Source of the DNA: Ophiodon elongatus
Taxonomy: Eukaryota > Chordata > Actinopteri > Perciformes > Hexagrammidae
Length of the DNA: 64,000 bases
Assembly: GCA_016806645.1 (NCBI GenBank)
Contig: JACSYO010002165.1
Span: 528,001 to 592,000, forward strand
Direction: 5' to 3'
Shown: positions 12,053-23,403 of the stretch, in pieces
Numbering within the stretch: position 1 is the first letter of the stretch
How the letters are laid out: every line of letters begins with the position of its first letter
Position numbers and translations under genes: made by a program
The notes under the pieces: model-generated
Told to the model about the DNA's origin: nothing
What the model saw: the letters and a program-made list of their open reading frames with translations, nothing else
The model's database searches: none

Positions 12053-13419
12053 CCTCAGATACATTACAGGATCCTGTCACGAAAACAGAGCAAAGCTGTC
12101 AGAAAAGCAATTGTATTTGTTGTCTCATCTGCCCGTCAGACTGTTAGCGCGCGGCACTCCGTCCTCCCTGCTCTTGACAGCACTAAAAGGGACAATTATT
12201 TTATTGCCTGCACTCCCTCTTCCTCCATTCTCTCCCGGAGTCGGTGTAGAAATCCCAGCAGACCGTCTCCTCCCTCTGTCAAGAAATAACCGCCTCAGAA
12301 AAATGGGACTGGTCACACCTCCGCGTGTTGTCTCGACTCATTATTCACCCAAAGCGACGTTTATAAAGATGATTCATGTTCACACTCGCCGTCCCCTCCG
12401 CGGCGTGTAAGAATAGATGAAGTCCAAGCTGCTGGACCTTGAACCGAGTGTGTGGAGCAGTTCCAGCTCCGCGTCCCCGTGCACGCTCTTATGTAACAAA
12501 CCTCCGTGTTATGTTGGAAAAGTTAGTTTTTTTTCCTTCTTTATTTGCCACTTTCTCACTCGTAAAGTTGTTTTCCTTATAAAAAGGTGACATAACTCAG
12601 ACTCTGGCAGCCACGCCGGAGGCCCTCGGCAACCGCGGTTTACAGCGTCGGAGGGGCCTTTCTACCCATAATGCAGCTCTACAGGCCTGAAGAGACGTGG
12701 CTCATTTCTGCGCCGTAATCGTCGGGTAACGGATCAATTCGTCATTCTTTCATTGGTTCTAACCTGCTTACCGTCAGCGACGTCGTAAAACAAATCACTA
12801 GCACTTTAAAATAGCATATGCCCCGTTTTATGCTTTTCTAACCCGATTCTGGTTTCATAGTTCATATTACGTGTGCATTACTGTAATATTTCACTCAGCA
12901 ACCGTTAAGATCTCAAGATGTTTCTCCCGACACAGCTTTACATCCGAGCCTGCCGGGGAAGCAACATAACCAAAACGATTATATTTTTCTCTTGTGTGAA
13001 CAACATATTTAAGTTGTGAGCACAAGTTTTATATCCATATATATTTTTGGACAAGATGATTTCGGGAGGAGCGAGAAAAGAAAATAGCGGCACACTCGTT
13101 GGGGCTGTGAAATAATTTCCCCTGCGGTGATCACTAATGGCTCAACAGTGGGATGTGTGGTTTATCCTGATTTTAGTGCAACATAAATACTTTATGCTTT
13201 ATTGTTAGGCTAATACTAGGAACATGGTTGCTTCTAAAATGACAAAGATGATAAAGTTTTAAAACTTACTTATTTGCTGTTTAATGCAGAACACTCCAGG
13301 GCAATGAAGCATCACGTGTTTTGCTCTACGGAATATTTGCAGAAGTAAAAATGACGGAAGGCTGAATTGCGTAGGGCCTGTGGGTTATTCATCTCTCCTC
13401 CATTGTTGTTGTCGTTAAG

Positions 13420-13558
13420 CTAGATAGATAGATAGATATATACTTTATTAATCAGGGGGACATTTTTTCGCTACAGCAGCATTTTTACATACAGGTAAGA
13501 TAAGAACAATATATACAAAAAATAGAATAGAATAATAATAAGAAAATAAGAAAAATGT
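13420..13558 (-). mobile_element. Second, strongly 5'-truncated copy of the same LINE (3' UTR and tail only)
   Basis: The segment starts with (TAGA)n and ACTTTATTAATC on the plus strand. From CGCTACAGCAGC to AGAAAAATG it is almost identical over roughly 90 bases to 4722-4810 (one difference by eye). No coding part remains. The near identity suggests a young insertion. The upper border is at about 13558, where similarity stops. Confidence 0.8.
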
Positions 13559-15758
13559 AAGGACTCGTAGTCTACAGTGAGATTGTGACGGTTGGACTTT
13601 GTGCTAGTTTTCCTGCCTCCTCCCTTGTGATCGGACATTGGGGTAAAAAGTGAGTGCTGAGCCCAAAGATGGAACATTATTAAATTCTTGTTGACCAGAA
13701 AAAAAGTAAAAAAGAAACACCAACGTGCAGCATTCAGCCTTAGCTGCTGCCGTTTGTAGCGTAGTGTAAATACCTGGCGCTCCCATTGCAAAGACTTCAA
13801 AAAAGAAAAGAAAAAAACGTGAACATAGCAATTGTGTCAGTTTCTTGTGTTGGAAAACAGAGGCTCAGAATGGGCCAGTCCATGTAGTCCAAACTGCCGC
13901 TCCAACACTTGGAGTCCCGGAAATGTTCAAAAGAAATCACTGGAAGCGGTCAGAGTTCGATGCAATAGAGTTTATTCTTTGAGCAAGAAGTAAACCTGAG
14001 CAGAATGCTTACCCTGCTCTGTAGTCTCATATAGTTCCTCCGTCCAGGGGCCAATGCTCCACTTTCATTTTAAACTCCTCCTTCGTTGCCCTGGAAATAA
14101 TGGTGTATTTCTTGGTGTAATATTTGTATGGTCCCACCCAAGTTTCACTTTTCTAATGGTGACTCGGAAAGTCCCAAACTCACCCCCTCCAAAGTGTATT
14201 TTTTTTTTTTTTACTTTAATTCTTTCCAAGTTATACCGTGAATCAAACAGGTTATATGTTAAACCACTTAAATCATACTACATTAACACTAGTTCTGATA
14301 TATTGCGATGCACAAATGTGATGTATTTTCTAATAATTTACCAACATTTCGACGTGCCAGTCCTCTGGAAGGTATTGAGGAAACAAGATAATTTACAAAA
14401 AGTGTACAGTTCTCAAACCTCTATCGCCCATATCCCCAGGAGTCATTTATATATTGAACTATATATTATTAAGTTTGCACACAAAGTTGCAAATAATGTT
14501 TTCTAGTTTTTGTTTAACCGCAAAACCACAATTTTTACTTTGACTTTACCATACCGTGGTTGCTATGAACATATTTAGTTGTAATAAGTGTAATTGTGTA
14601 ATACAAGTAATGCAACTTTAGATGACCAGTCAGATAAACAACTAGGAATGTCAAACACTAAAAATTGAATGACATTCCAAGAAAAACCACAGCCTCAGTC
14701 TCTTGTTCAAATTCATGGGAATTATGAGTCTCAAAAGGCAAAAGTAGCACACCATTGATATTGTTGGGCAATGTTCCAACCTGTGGTGCAATAATTTGAT
14801 TCATTGACTTACATTAATAACTGAATGAGTTAGTTTCAGTGTGCAACTTTTTACACTCGCTATTTACCATGTTCATGCAGGGTGTACGTCTTTATTTATT
14901 GCTTACTTATAAATGCTGCTATTTTAATTTATCTTAATGCGCCCTTTATAAACTCGATGCCTTTTTTCTTTTCCCTCTTAAACTGACTCAGTGAGCATTG
15001 CTCAAATAATTCCGATGTACTTTATAAATCTCTTGAATCTGGACCCACAAAACATCATAGCAACAAAACAATGTTGGTTTCCCTTAACCATGCCCATGAT
15101 CTTCGTCCAACCCTAACCAAGTCTTTTTATATCATTTTTAATATTAGAAAGTAGTATATTTTTAGGAGACGATGGGTTAGGGGTTAGTCAAGAATGAGCT
15201 CTCACATTGAAAACAAAAAAAAAGACCAGTTGTGATGAAAAGAAAACGTTGAAAGAAACTCAATTGTCCTTAAATGTCTCTCAGCTCGCAAACAGACGGT
15301 AATGACCTGTGTGTGTTTGTGTCTCAGGATCATTTATTGGCCTTGTTCACACGCAGTCAAGCTTAATTAGTTTAGTTTATTATACCGAACAGACACGGAT
15401 TCAGTGCAACAAAAATGAATCCAGAAAGGGAGAGGCGGCCCGTCATCACAGCTACAGTCCATGCAGAGAAATAAAAGAAATCAAACGCGCCACGATCTAA
15501 TTACTTTTCATAACACGTGGAATCATTTTCGCATTGTTTCTGTTTTGTAGTGACACATGATTACGCACGCTCACATGCTCACACACGCACACACACACTT
15601 ACACATACATACATACAGTACATACAAGGGTGTGCTGTGGTAGCTGTGGAATAATTATAAGGGGATCAATGTAATGTTCTGCTGTCCCGCTGTCAGCCAT
15701 TACTGGCCTAATAAAGACACTGAGAAAAATTAACATAATGAACTAGGCTCCAGGCTTT

Positions 15759-15760
<2 letters not shown>

Positions 15761-15819
<59 letters not shown>
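15761..15819 (+). repeat. CA microsatellite
   Basis: Pure AC run of about 29 units. Confidence 0.95.
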
Positions 15820-15820
<1 letters not shown>

Positions 15821-16414
15821 CTGTGGAAATCAAACAGAAGAAACAACTACCCTCAACACATACATTGAACACCACACACCCCCTCGGCGCATTACAGCGT
15901 GTGTCATGCTTAGCCAACAGTTTTCGGAATTATCTTCTCTACTGCACTCATGGGATCCAGCTCAACATTAACACACACACACACACACCATCCACAGCTA
16001 ACAGCTTGAGTGTGTGGGGTGCGCTGTGTATTTGCCGTTACCCCAAGGGCGCCATAGTGGCTACTTGTACAAGTTCATATGTCTAAGCTGTCCATATCGG
16101 TTTTATGCAAAGTAAGCACACACACACACGCACACACGCACAGACACACACAAAGTGCAGGGGCCAAAGTCGTGTCTCATGATTTCAGTCATTCTGACTC
16201 CAGCCTACGCAAGGGTAAAACATTCATTTTATGTCTTGGCTTCTCTCTGAGACACACACACATGCACAGAGTAATGAATGTGATCTCAGAGGGAGATACG
16301 AGCCGTTCGCCCCATGCTGTGTGTGTGGGGAGTCAGGCTGAGGTTCAATCTCATTACTGCGTCTCCTCTGCGCAGCACACCACAGTCTGCACTGCCAAAC
16401 GCACCACAAGAGAG

Positions 16415-16424
16415 TGTGTGTGTG

Positions 16425-16484
<60 letters not shown>
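16415..16484 (+). repeat. GT microsatellite
   Basis: GT run with one CG interruption. Shorter CA runs lie at 15970-15988 and 16118-16152. Confidence 0.95.
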
Positions 16485-16486
<2 letters not shown>

Positions 16487-16900
16487 TTTAGCGCTCCTTC
16501 TCCTCTCACGCTGCAGCAATCATTCTGCCTATTATTAGACCGCGGAGGTTATGTGTTCTCATTTAAAAAGTATCGTCAAACTCCAGTTACTAAGCCTGCA
16601 TTATTATTGTCATGCGATCAGTTGTGTGCGTGTCTGTGTGTGTGTGTGTCCGCGTCCGCGAGTGAGTGAGCACCTTGGTGTCTGTCCACGGCTAATTTTG
16701 CATTCTGCTGCAGCAAATTGCATTATATTTTAGGGTGGTCCTTCAGCTGCATGCTATTTATTTAATAAAGCCATGTACTGCCTGCTGACTTCCCACTCAG
16801 TACCTTGAACCAGCCCCCAACTGCTAGGGGCTGCTAGTGATAAGAGAGCTGAGTGCAGCTCCAGCCCCCATCTGGGGAAGGGGGGGTAACAGTTTGCCAT

Positions 16901-17046
16901 GTGTTTGGCTAACAGCTAACGTAACTACCAAGACAAATACTGCTTCGTACCTCTCAGCTCTGCCCTCCGGCTCGCTGTACTTGTCTTTGGACGGTGTGTT
17001 TGGCTAACCGCTAACGTAACTACCAGTACACACACTGCTGTACCTC
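16901..17046 (+). repeat. Imperfect direct duplication of about 50 bp
   Basis: Copy a (16901-16953) and copy b (16996-17046) share GTGTTTGGCTAAC, GCTAACGTAACTACCA and GTACCTC with a few changes. A unique 42-base spacer lies between them. Confidence 0.8.
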
Positions 17047-17184
17047 GCCGCAACTTTGGCAAGACTGTATGAAATGTCTAATAACACTTTGACCCGATTG
17101 CCTGCATACATCGCCGCTTGTTTTTGAGTTAAAAGTGTGTTCACGACGCCTTAGAGGCCATTAGTGTCTATATGGGTGTTAGCC

Positions 17185-17265
17185 AATAGTGGGCTGTGTT
17201 CATTCAATCACACAGTACGGCAGTGGTCGTTACAGACACACCTGGCAGAGGTCTGCACTCGTTGA
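17185..17265 (+). repeat. Dispersed repeat fragment, partner of 10955-11045
   Basis: It reads TGTTCATTCAATCACACAGT, GGCAGTGGTCGTTACAGACA and GCAGAGGTCTGCACT. See the reverse-oriented copy at 10955. Confidence 0.65.
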
Positions 17266-17644
17266 ATCAAATGAGTAATGTGTTGTACCAGCCCGTTCTC
17301 ACTTCACTCCACACTACGACTCAATGCGGCCGTGGTTATGGCGGGAGTGAAGCTGGAAGTGATGTAACGCAGTACAAAGAGCGACAAATATGCGAAGGGT
17401 AGTGGTACGGGTGGATGGAGGGGTCAAACCGACCAAACTGCCTTCGGCTCCGAGACTATACTACCTTTAACAGAAATCTTGCATAACAGACTAGGGGTGT
17501 TACTTTTTAAGTACGCTGGCACAAGATGGTATTGGTTGCATTGTGGGAAATGTAGGATTCAGCCTTGTTGTTTTGAGCCTCCGTTTCCTAAATATTCTTG
17601 TTTCTTTTGTCTCTCGTGAGCCCCCCACACTTATTCCAATAAGT

Positions 17645-17689
17645 AAGGTATATGGAAGTGCAATACTAAATTGCACTCCCATATACCTT
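17645..17689. repeat. Near-perfect 20-bp inverted repeat, 5-base loop
   Basis: Arm 17645-17664 (AAGGTATATGGAAGTGCAAT) pairs with 17670-17689 (ATTGCACTCCCATATACCTT), with one mismatch. The loop is ACTAA. Confidence 0.85.
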
Positions 17690-18148
17690 TAAAGCATATT
17701 CTAAAATTAATAGTTTTATCCTAATGAGCAACTGAAGGCACAGACATCCCGGACGACAAAAATAAGGAATCACTTGAGGCACCTTCACTGGCCGTTTTAG
17801 TTCAGGATAATAGGGGTTTTCAATGTCACAATGGCCCAGTTCTTTTCAGCCTATATTTGCAAATTGGCACCATTAAAATTGTGCCGAAACAGCAATTAGT
17901 GGCTCTTTTTTGCATTTTACCCAAGGATGTACAGAAATCTATCACTGGATGACTGATACTGCAGGAGACTTAAAAACATGATGATTCTCAAGCAAATTCA
18001 GAAGTCTCTTTTTTTCTATGATATCCAAGCATCTATTCCCAATGGAAATAGAAAATGTAAGTCACACTGAGTTCAAACGCACGCGTATCATGTCTGTGTG
18101 TTCATATTTGACTGAGTTCTGACCTTTTTTTTTTATCGGGTTAAACAA

Positions 18149-18620
18149 CTTACAGTGCTGCAGGAGTGAGTCCTAAAAGCTGCTCCATCACCATCTGGTA
18201 CGCTGCAGCCACTGCCAAAGACGAGGGAAGATTGCGGCGCATCATTCGCTCTGCTGAGAAGGTGATTGGCTGCAATCTGCCGTCCCTCCAGGACCCCCGA
18301 TGCGGGGGAAGAAAAGATTGTGGCCGACCCCTCTCACCCTGGACACAAACTGTTTGTCACTTCCCTCTGGCAGGAGTCACAAAAACAGCTTATTCTGCAG
18401 TTGGGGTCATCAACGAGGCCCCGGACCCCCCACTGACTCACATCCCCCAGGACAATCATTTACACAGCCCTGCAGAGTTGTCTACTTAGAAATACACTTT
18501 AAAGACACTTAACATTTAACATAACATAATATATACACACACACACACAATTCCTTGTATGTGCAAACATACTGAGCAATAAATATAATAAATAATATAA
18601 TAAATAATAAATAAAAAAAC
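18149..18620 (+). mobile_element. Plus-strand LINE 3' fragment with frameshifted reverse-transcriptase C terminus
   Basis: The segment reads SITIWYAAATAKDEGRLRRI then IRSAEKVIGCNLPSLQD. A frame change leads to EEKIVADPSHPGHKLF, and another to LPSGRSHKN. This is the characteristic order at the end of fish non-LTR reverse transcriptases of a family different from the 4650 element. It ends in an ATAAATAATA-rich tail (18580-18620). At least two frameshifts make it a dead fragment. Confidence 0.75.
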
Positions 18621-21600
18621 GATTCTGATTCTCAAACCCAGAAATGAGTTAGCACTTCTTTTTTTGGGGTTAGATACCTGAAATAAGGTCCATGGTTAAC
18701 AGAGCTGAAGATATTTTAACGCTTTGTTCTAGGATATAAAATACGTGCGTAAATAGCTCACTCTTTAGTTTTCAAGCTTTCACTACAAAACGTCACCAAG
18801 CCAAACACAATTCCGTCTTTAGCTTCATGCTGGTGAAGTGAAGTTGTGCAACTGTTTACAGCCTGATGTTAGCTTCAAGGTTCGAAAACCCTGCGCCACA
18901 GTATTGAAATTCTTTTGGTAGACTGGTCCAGTGCCTGTTGAAAATGTGCTGTTCGGAACGGGTTGATTGCTCCGGTATTTCTGCTTGCGGCCTCTCGACT
19001 CACAACTTGATGACACTGCGCTTATTTGCTGTTCGCCGGTGTAACAGTTGACGTTGTAGCAACGGAGAACAAATGAACACACTGGAAAATATCCTGACGA
19101 CAATACGTGTCTCAACTGCAATTGAGATTAGTTTAACGTGAGCAGGAACATTACAAGCGATACCATGGCAACATCACCAAATTCCTGCTGAAAAAAAGAC
19201 AACTCAGACACATACATTATGAACACATACAGTATGGAGACAAAAGAAAAAGACACAGTGACTCAAATTTCTTTATATATACAGTTGACATTTATAGAGC
19301 TAATATAAAACCACTGTGGTACAGATCATTTATAAAACCCAAACCGTAACAACGACAAGATAAATAGTTCAGAGTCCTGATCAGTAAAAAATATCTTGGT
19401 CCCCTTCCAGCGTCAGAGATGAGGCCGAGGCAGAGAGTGACTGCTGATGGTGGTGGAAGATAAATGAATGTTTTATTGCTTTCACAACTGCATGTATCCT
19501 CTGCGAGACTGGAGCTATTTCACGGGCGGGAGATTTATCCAAGTTTTGTACAAATAAATTAACTCTTCGGTCCAACACCCAGTGTATCCAAAACTCCTAA
19601 CTTGAATACTTGGACTATTTTAAAGGAGCCCGGGAGCATTAAGCCTGCAAGACTTTTACTGGCATCAGTTTCAGTGAGTATTTCACTATCCAATGATGTC
19701 TAAATGCTGCTTTGGGGGGAAGGGGAGGGGGGGGGGGGCGTTTCCATCCTGACTGATTAAAGTCCTGAGCGAATAACTGGATATTAATACTTGGGATTTA
19801 TGAGATTTTGTTCCCGAGGAAAAATTTAAACCTGGACCATACCTAAGCCTTAAAGGGAACATTCGCCATATTCATGGAGATGTCGAATCAGAGCTGATGG
19901 TAATTGTAGTTCATGGAAGCAAAACAATTCCTCAGTGCTATAATGGCCGAAAAGGTTTTAGAGTTCTCCTGCTCGGTTGCAATACAAGCAAAGAGAGGGA
20001 CGTTTTTTGTTTTGAGCTTCATCTAGAGCACTGTGGAATTATTAATGGCTTCAATAGACTGCATTTAGCATCAATACTGATTGGACATCCACATACAAAA
20101 AGGTGTGGAATTTTCCTTGTTGAACCTTGAGTGGATCAAGGAACAATACTGAGCTTTGGCTCTTTTCCTCTCCAACGCACAATGCCTCCAATTTCCTGCT
20201 TTTATCAAGAATGTATATTTCATTATTTAAAAGGTTATTGAAGAAGCAAGCTGTCAGTTTGCAAGCTCCTTAGCCCGGTTGCTAATGGATAATACCAATA
20301 AGGTAACACAGTCTGCCATTGATTCCGGTCTGCTGTCAACATTCCTCTCCCACTTCAGAGGATCAGTTAATACTCCGACAGAGGAGAGAAAAGGAGTGGG
20401 TGGTCAAGTTCTGGCTGTCTGTTTCTTCAAGGTCAGCACTGTTAAGACGGTTTGCTATTGGTCAACGGAGTCATGTCAGATTTGATCAGAATGACTTTGC
20501 CCTCCACAGAAGAATCTACCAATAGTGCAGATTACATTGGAATAAACTGATTTTGTCCCGAGAGGTAACGGTTTAAAATACTGATGTGGCCGGGGCCTTT
20601 AGTGGTGCATATCCCCCTTCACAGAAACACTCATCCATTGCGTCCCGCAACCTCTTCCTTTCACAAGGATGTTGCACATTCTCTGACTGAGCTCATGTTT
20701 ATGTACATATCGTCTAAGAAACACTGTGACATTTGTTTTATCGTGGAGGAGCAGCTCCAGTCATGCTGGGAGCAAACCACATCATCAGATCTCCTCCTCC
20801 TTTCGGCCGTTGCAGTGCTAACCACTGCTTCACTACATCATGAAAGGATCGGGCCTCATGCACTTACAGGAGAATACAAGTGCCCCCCCCCCATCTAGTT
20901 TACATTCCCCTCAAACACTGCAGGATGTTAATCCCTTTCCCTCATGGATAAAAGCATCCCTGCAAGGGGTAGGCAGATCAATACTGAGAGTTACAATACT
21001 TTTCTTTTCTTTTTTTCTTTTGCATGTGTGTGCCGTTTAAACCTGGTATTCCAGCACCGATGCAGATAAAGATTAGACCACATATCGTTAGTGATGTACT
21101 ATTTGTAGAATAAGACTCCAGTGGAGGCTGCGTACTAGTCATGCGATGGTTGAGCCACAACCTGCAGGTCGTGCGGGTTTGGATAAGCTCACTAGAAAAC
21201 ATCACGGGGGTTTGGGCGGGCAAAATGTGACGAAGAAGCATTCCGAGTAAACAATGAAAAAACTTAGAGAAACATTGCGTGCAACAACCTTCCACCTCCT
21301 CTTCTACTCTCGCTGCCCCTCTCTAGTTCAACACACACACACACACACCAAAACACACACACACAGCCAGCGCCGCAGCACTCAGTCCTGACTATTATGC
21401 TACTATAATGCGTTAAGTTGTTGGTTTGCAGGTTGGGTCGGGTTTGGGTGGCTGACTAACACATATTTTTGCGGGTTGGGCAAATCAGCTTTCATAACGG
21501 GTTGGGCGGGTGCGGGTATGAAAAAACCTTCACCTGTGTAAGACGCATGTGATCCAAACATTTCCAATAATTCCAGAGCATTGTTGAGTCCGAAAGTCTA

Positions 21601-22893
21601 AATGTATTTAAAAAAAGAAGACCGGAATTCACATCATGTTTTTATCCAACAAAATATTCTTCTTCAATCTGTATTTGTTGGAGTTTAGTCTTTCAAAAAC
21701 ACTGCGGTCTGAAAACCGTTTTCTCTCCCACTTGCTGCACGCACATATATCAAAGAGGTGTCTGGCAGCAATCTAACAGCACCATAAATTACATTTATAT
21801 AACCAATATAACAAAGATAAATCTATTTTTCCCCCTTTTTTCTTTTTAGGGTGATGACGTCATCAAATAAGATGACAGATGGAAGCCTCAAAATGTTAAT
21901 TAAATTATATTTGGTTCAGCCCCTAACTGCCTCTAAGGCTTGCTGGTGCTGGCCATATTCTGGGTTAGTCATTCTAAGATTAGTTTTTTTGTGTGTGAAT
22001 GCCTTTCCAAAGCAAGGATATACCTTTGTAGAGGATTTAACACAGATACAGCCTCCGTCTCGGCTTCGTTTCTCAAATCTGTAAGGGCCGGGTTCAGGTC
22101 TCGGGTTCAGGTCTCGGGTTCAGGTCTCGGGTTCAGGCTTTCTCTCAGGGCCCGATTGGGGAGTGACAAACAGGAAACCTGGTAAGGTCGGAGGATCCTG
22201 CTCCACACGTACTGCTGCTGTAATTCCATCCAACTTGTGCCGATAATGAGACTAAAAGGTGGTGTACTGTGCTCCCAGCATTGGTTGTGAACTGTAAATA
22301 CGTGGGAAATAGGATTTTGAATATTTGGGAGAAATTCCTAAAACAATATTCAAAATGATATTCCTGTGTGATGAAACAACACTTTCAAGCTCATAAAAGG
22401 CCTTTCCTTCCCAGCTGACAGCTGGGGAGGAAAGTATTAATACTGGTGATGTCGATGTGGGGTTGAGGCTTGATTGAATACAGTAGCACAGTTCAGAAGG
22501 GTACATGTGTAATACAGGTGTAATACAGGTGTAATGCTCGGGATGATACGAGGTGAGAACGGGTGTCGGCCTCTGCGAGAGTGGTTTAGTGGAAGTTGAA
22601 GAAAGATCCTTTCATTCAGCATTACGCTGTTCGGACGTCGTGGTGATGTCTATCAGGCGCCCGCCGGGTTTGATCTTGTTGCTGTGTGTCTGTATATGCA
22701 AGTATGTCCAAACCTGTGTGTGTCTGTGTGTGTATGAGAATGTCTGGGGGTTCTGCGTAAGGATTCGGTTTGTTCTTATCACATTGCTGCTGGGTGGAAA
22801 CTTCATCACATCACCTCTTTCATGTTTGAACACCAGATGAACAATTATGTGGTTTTGTCTCGGCCTCTTTCTTTTGACAAAGCTTGCTTTTGT
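18621..22893. other. Region below the 3' end of ccdc102a
   Basis: No supported exon. It has short open frames without domains, the 13-bp tandem at 22090, a short CA cluster at 21332-21364, and G runs near 19719-19739. Confidence 0.45.
22090..22137 (+). repeat. 13-bp tandem repeat, about 3.7 units
   Basis: GGGTTCAGGTCTC is repeated in exact copies, ending in a partial unit GGGTTCAGG. Confidence 0.9.
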
Positions 22894-22899
22894 TTTATT
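22894..22899 (-). terminator. Candidate polyadenylation signal AATAAA for ccdc102a
   Basis: On the minus strand AATAAA lies about 290 bases after the stop codon, giving a short 3' UTR that begins with the (AC)n tract. The sequence just downstream is not clearly GU-rich, so the true cleavage site could lie elsewhere. Confidence 0.3.
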
Positions 22900-23123
22900 A
22901 TTGATCCTTCAACATGGCCAACGACCAATTGCCTAACAATTGAATCCAACGCTGACACGTGGCTGCGCAGAGATAAAAAGTGATATTGTCCTTTTGATCC
23001 GACGCTGGGTAAAATATCTCCCATACTGTTGGAGCAGTCCTTTAAAAACAGTATTCAACTTCTTTATGTGACTGCTGATGTCCGTGTAGAAGTAGATCCT
23101 CCGTCACTATATGGTTGTGTGAA

Positions 23124-23126
23124 TGT

Positions 23127-23165
<39 letters not shown>

Positions 23166-23190
23166 TGTGTGTGTGTGTGTGTGTGTGTGT
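23124..23190 (-). repeat. (AC)n microsatellite at the start of the ccdc102a 3' UTR
   Basis: On the sense strand the AC run starts with the last base of the TGA stop and continues about 65 bases, with one AG interruption. Confidence 0.95.
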
Positions 23191-23322
23191 CATGGTATCT
23201 GGAGCTGCCGCTCCTCCTCCTCCTCGTCCATGTCGCTGGTCTGAACGTCCGGGTTTTCAGGACCGAACCGAGCCGATCGCATCTTCCCAAACAGACCGGG
23301 ACTCTGCTGCTGCCGCCGCAGT
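23190..23322 (-). CDS. ccdc102a: ccdc102a coding exon 9, terminal (residues 580-623 and stop)
   Basis: The acceptor is CTCCCTCAG before ACTGCGG. The first A completes the Arg codon begun in exon 8. The exon encodes LRRQQQSPGLFGKMRSARFG, then PENPDVQTSDMDEEEEERQL and QIP, then TGA. This matches the conserved CCDC102A tail (LRRQQQ, LFGK.RSARFG, acidic cluster). The last A of the TGA is also the first base of an (AC)n tract. The sense-strand sequence before the acceptor is a long CT repeat serving as the polypyrimidine tract. Confidence 0.93.
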
Positions 23323-23332
23323 CTGAGGGAGA

Positions 23333-23403
<71 letters not shown>

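Larger units (their letters stand above)
9066..13419. other. Noncoding flank
   Basis: Contains GT microsatellites and the repeat fragment at 10955. No coding exon is seen. A mixed-composition, repeat-free block at 12060-12410 may be regulatory but has no decisive motif. Confidence 0.4.
13559..18148. other. Noncoding flank
   Basis: Microsatellites, the 16901 duplication, the 17185 fragment and the 17645 hairpin are listed separately. The block 15320-15720 carries several TAATTA cores (GCTTAATTAGTTTAGT, GATCTAATTACTTTTC, GGAATAATTATAAGG). No exon is seen. Confidence 0.35.

Noticed and set aside
14054..14506. A 150-residue plus-strand frame
   Set aside because: Hydrophobic, low-complexity translation of AT-rich DNA without recognisable motifs.
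18870..18905. A TTCGAAA-type T-loop-like string suggesting a tRNA
   Set aside because: No matching acceptor stem, anticodon arm or internal promoter spacing.
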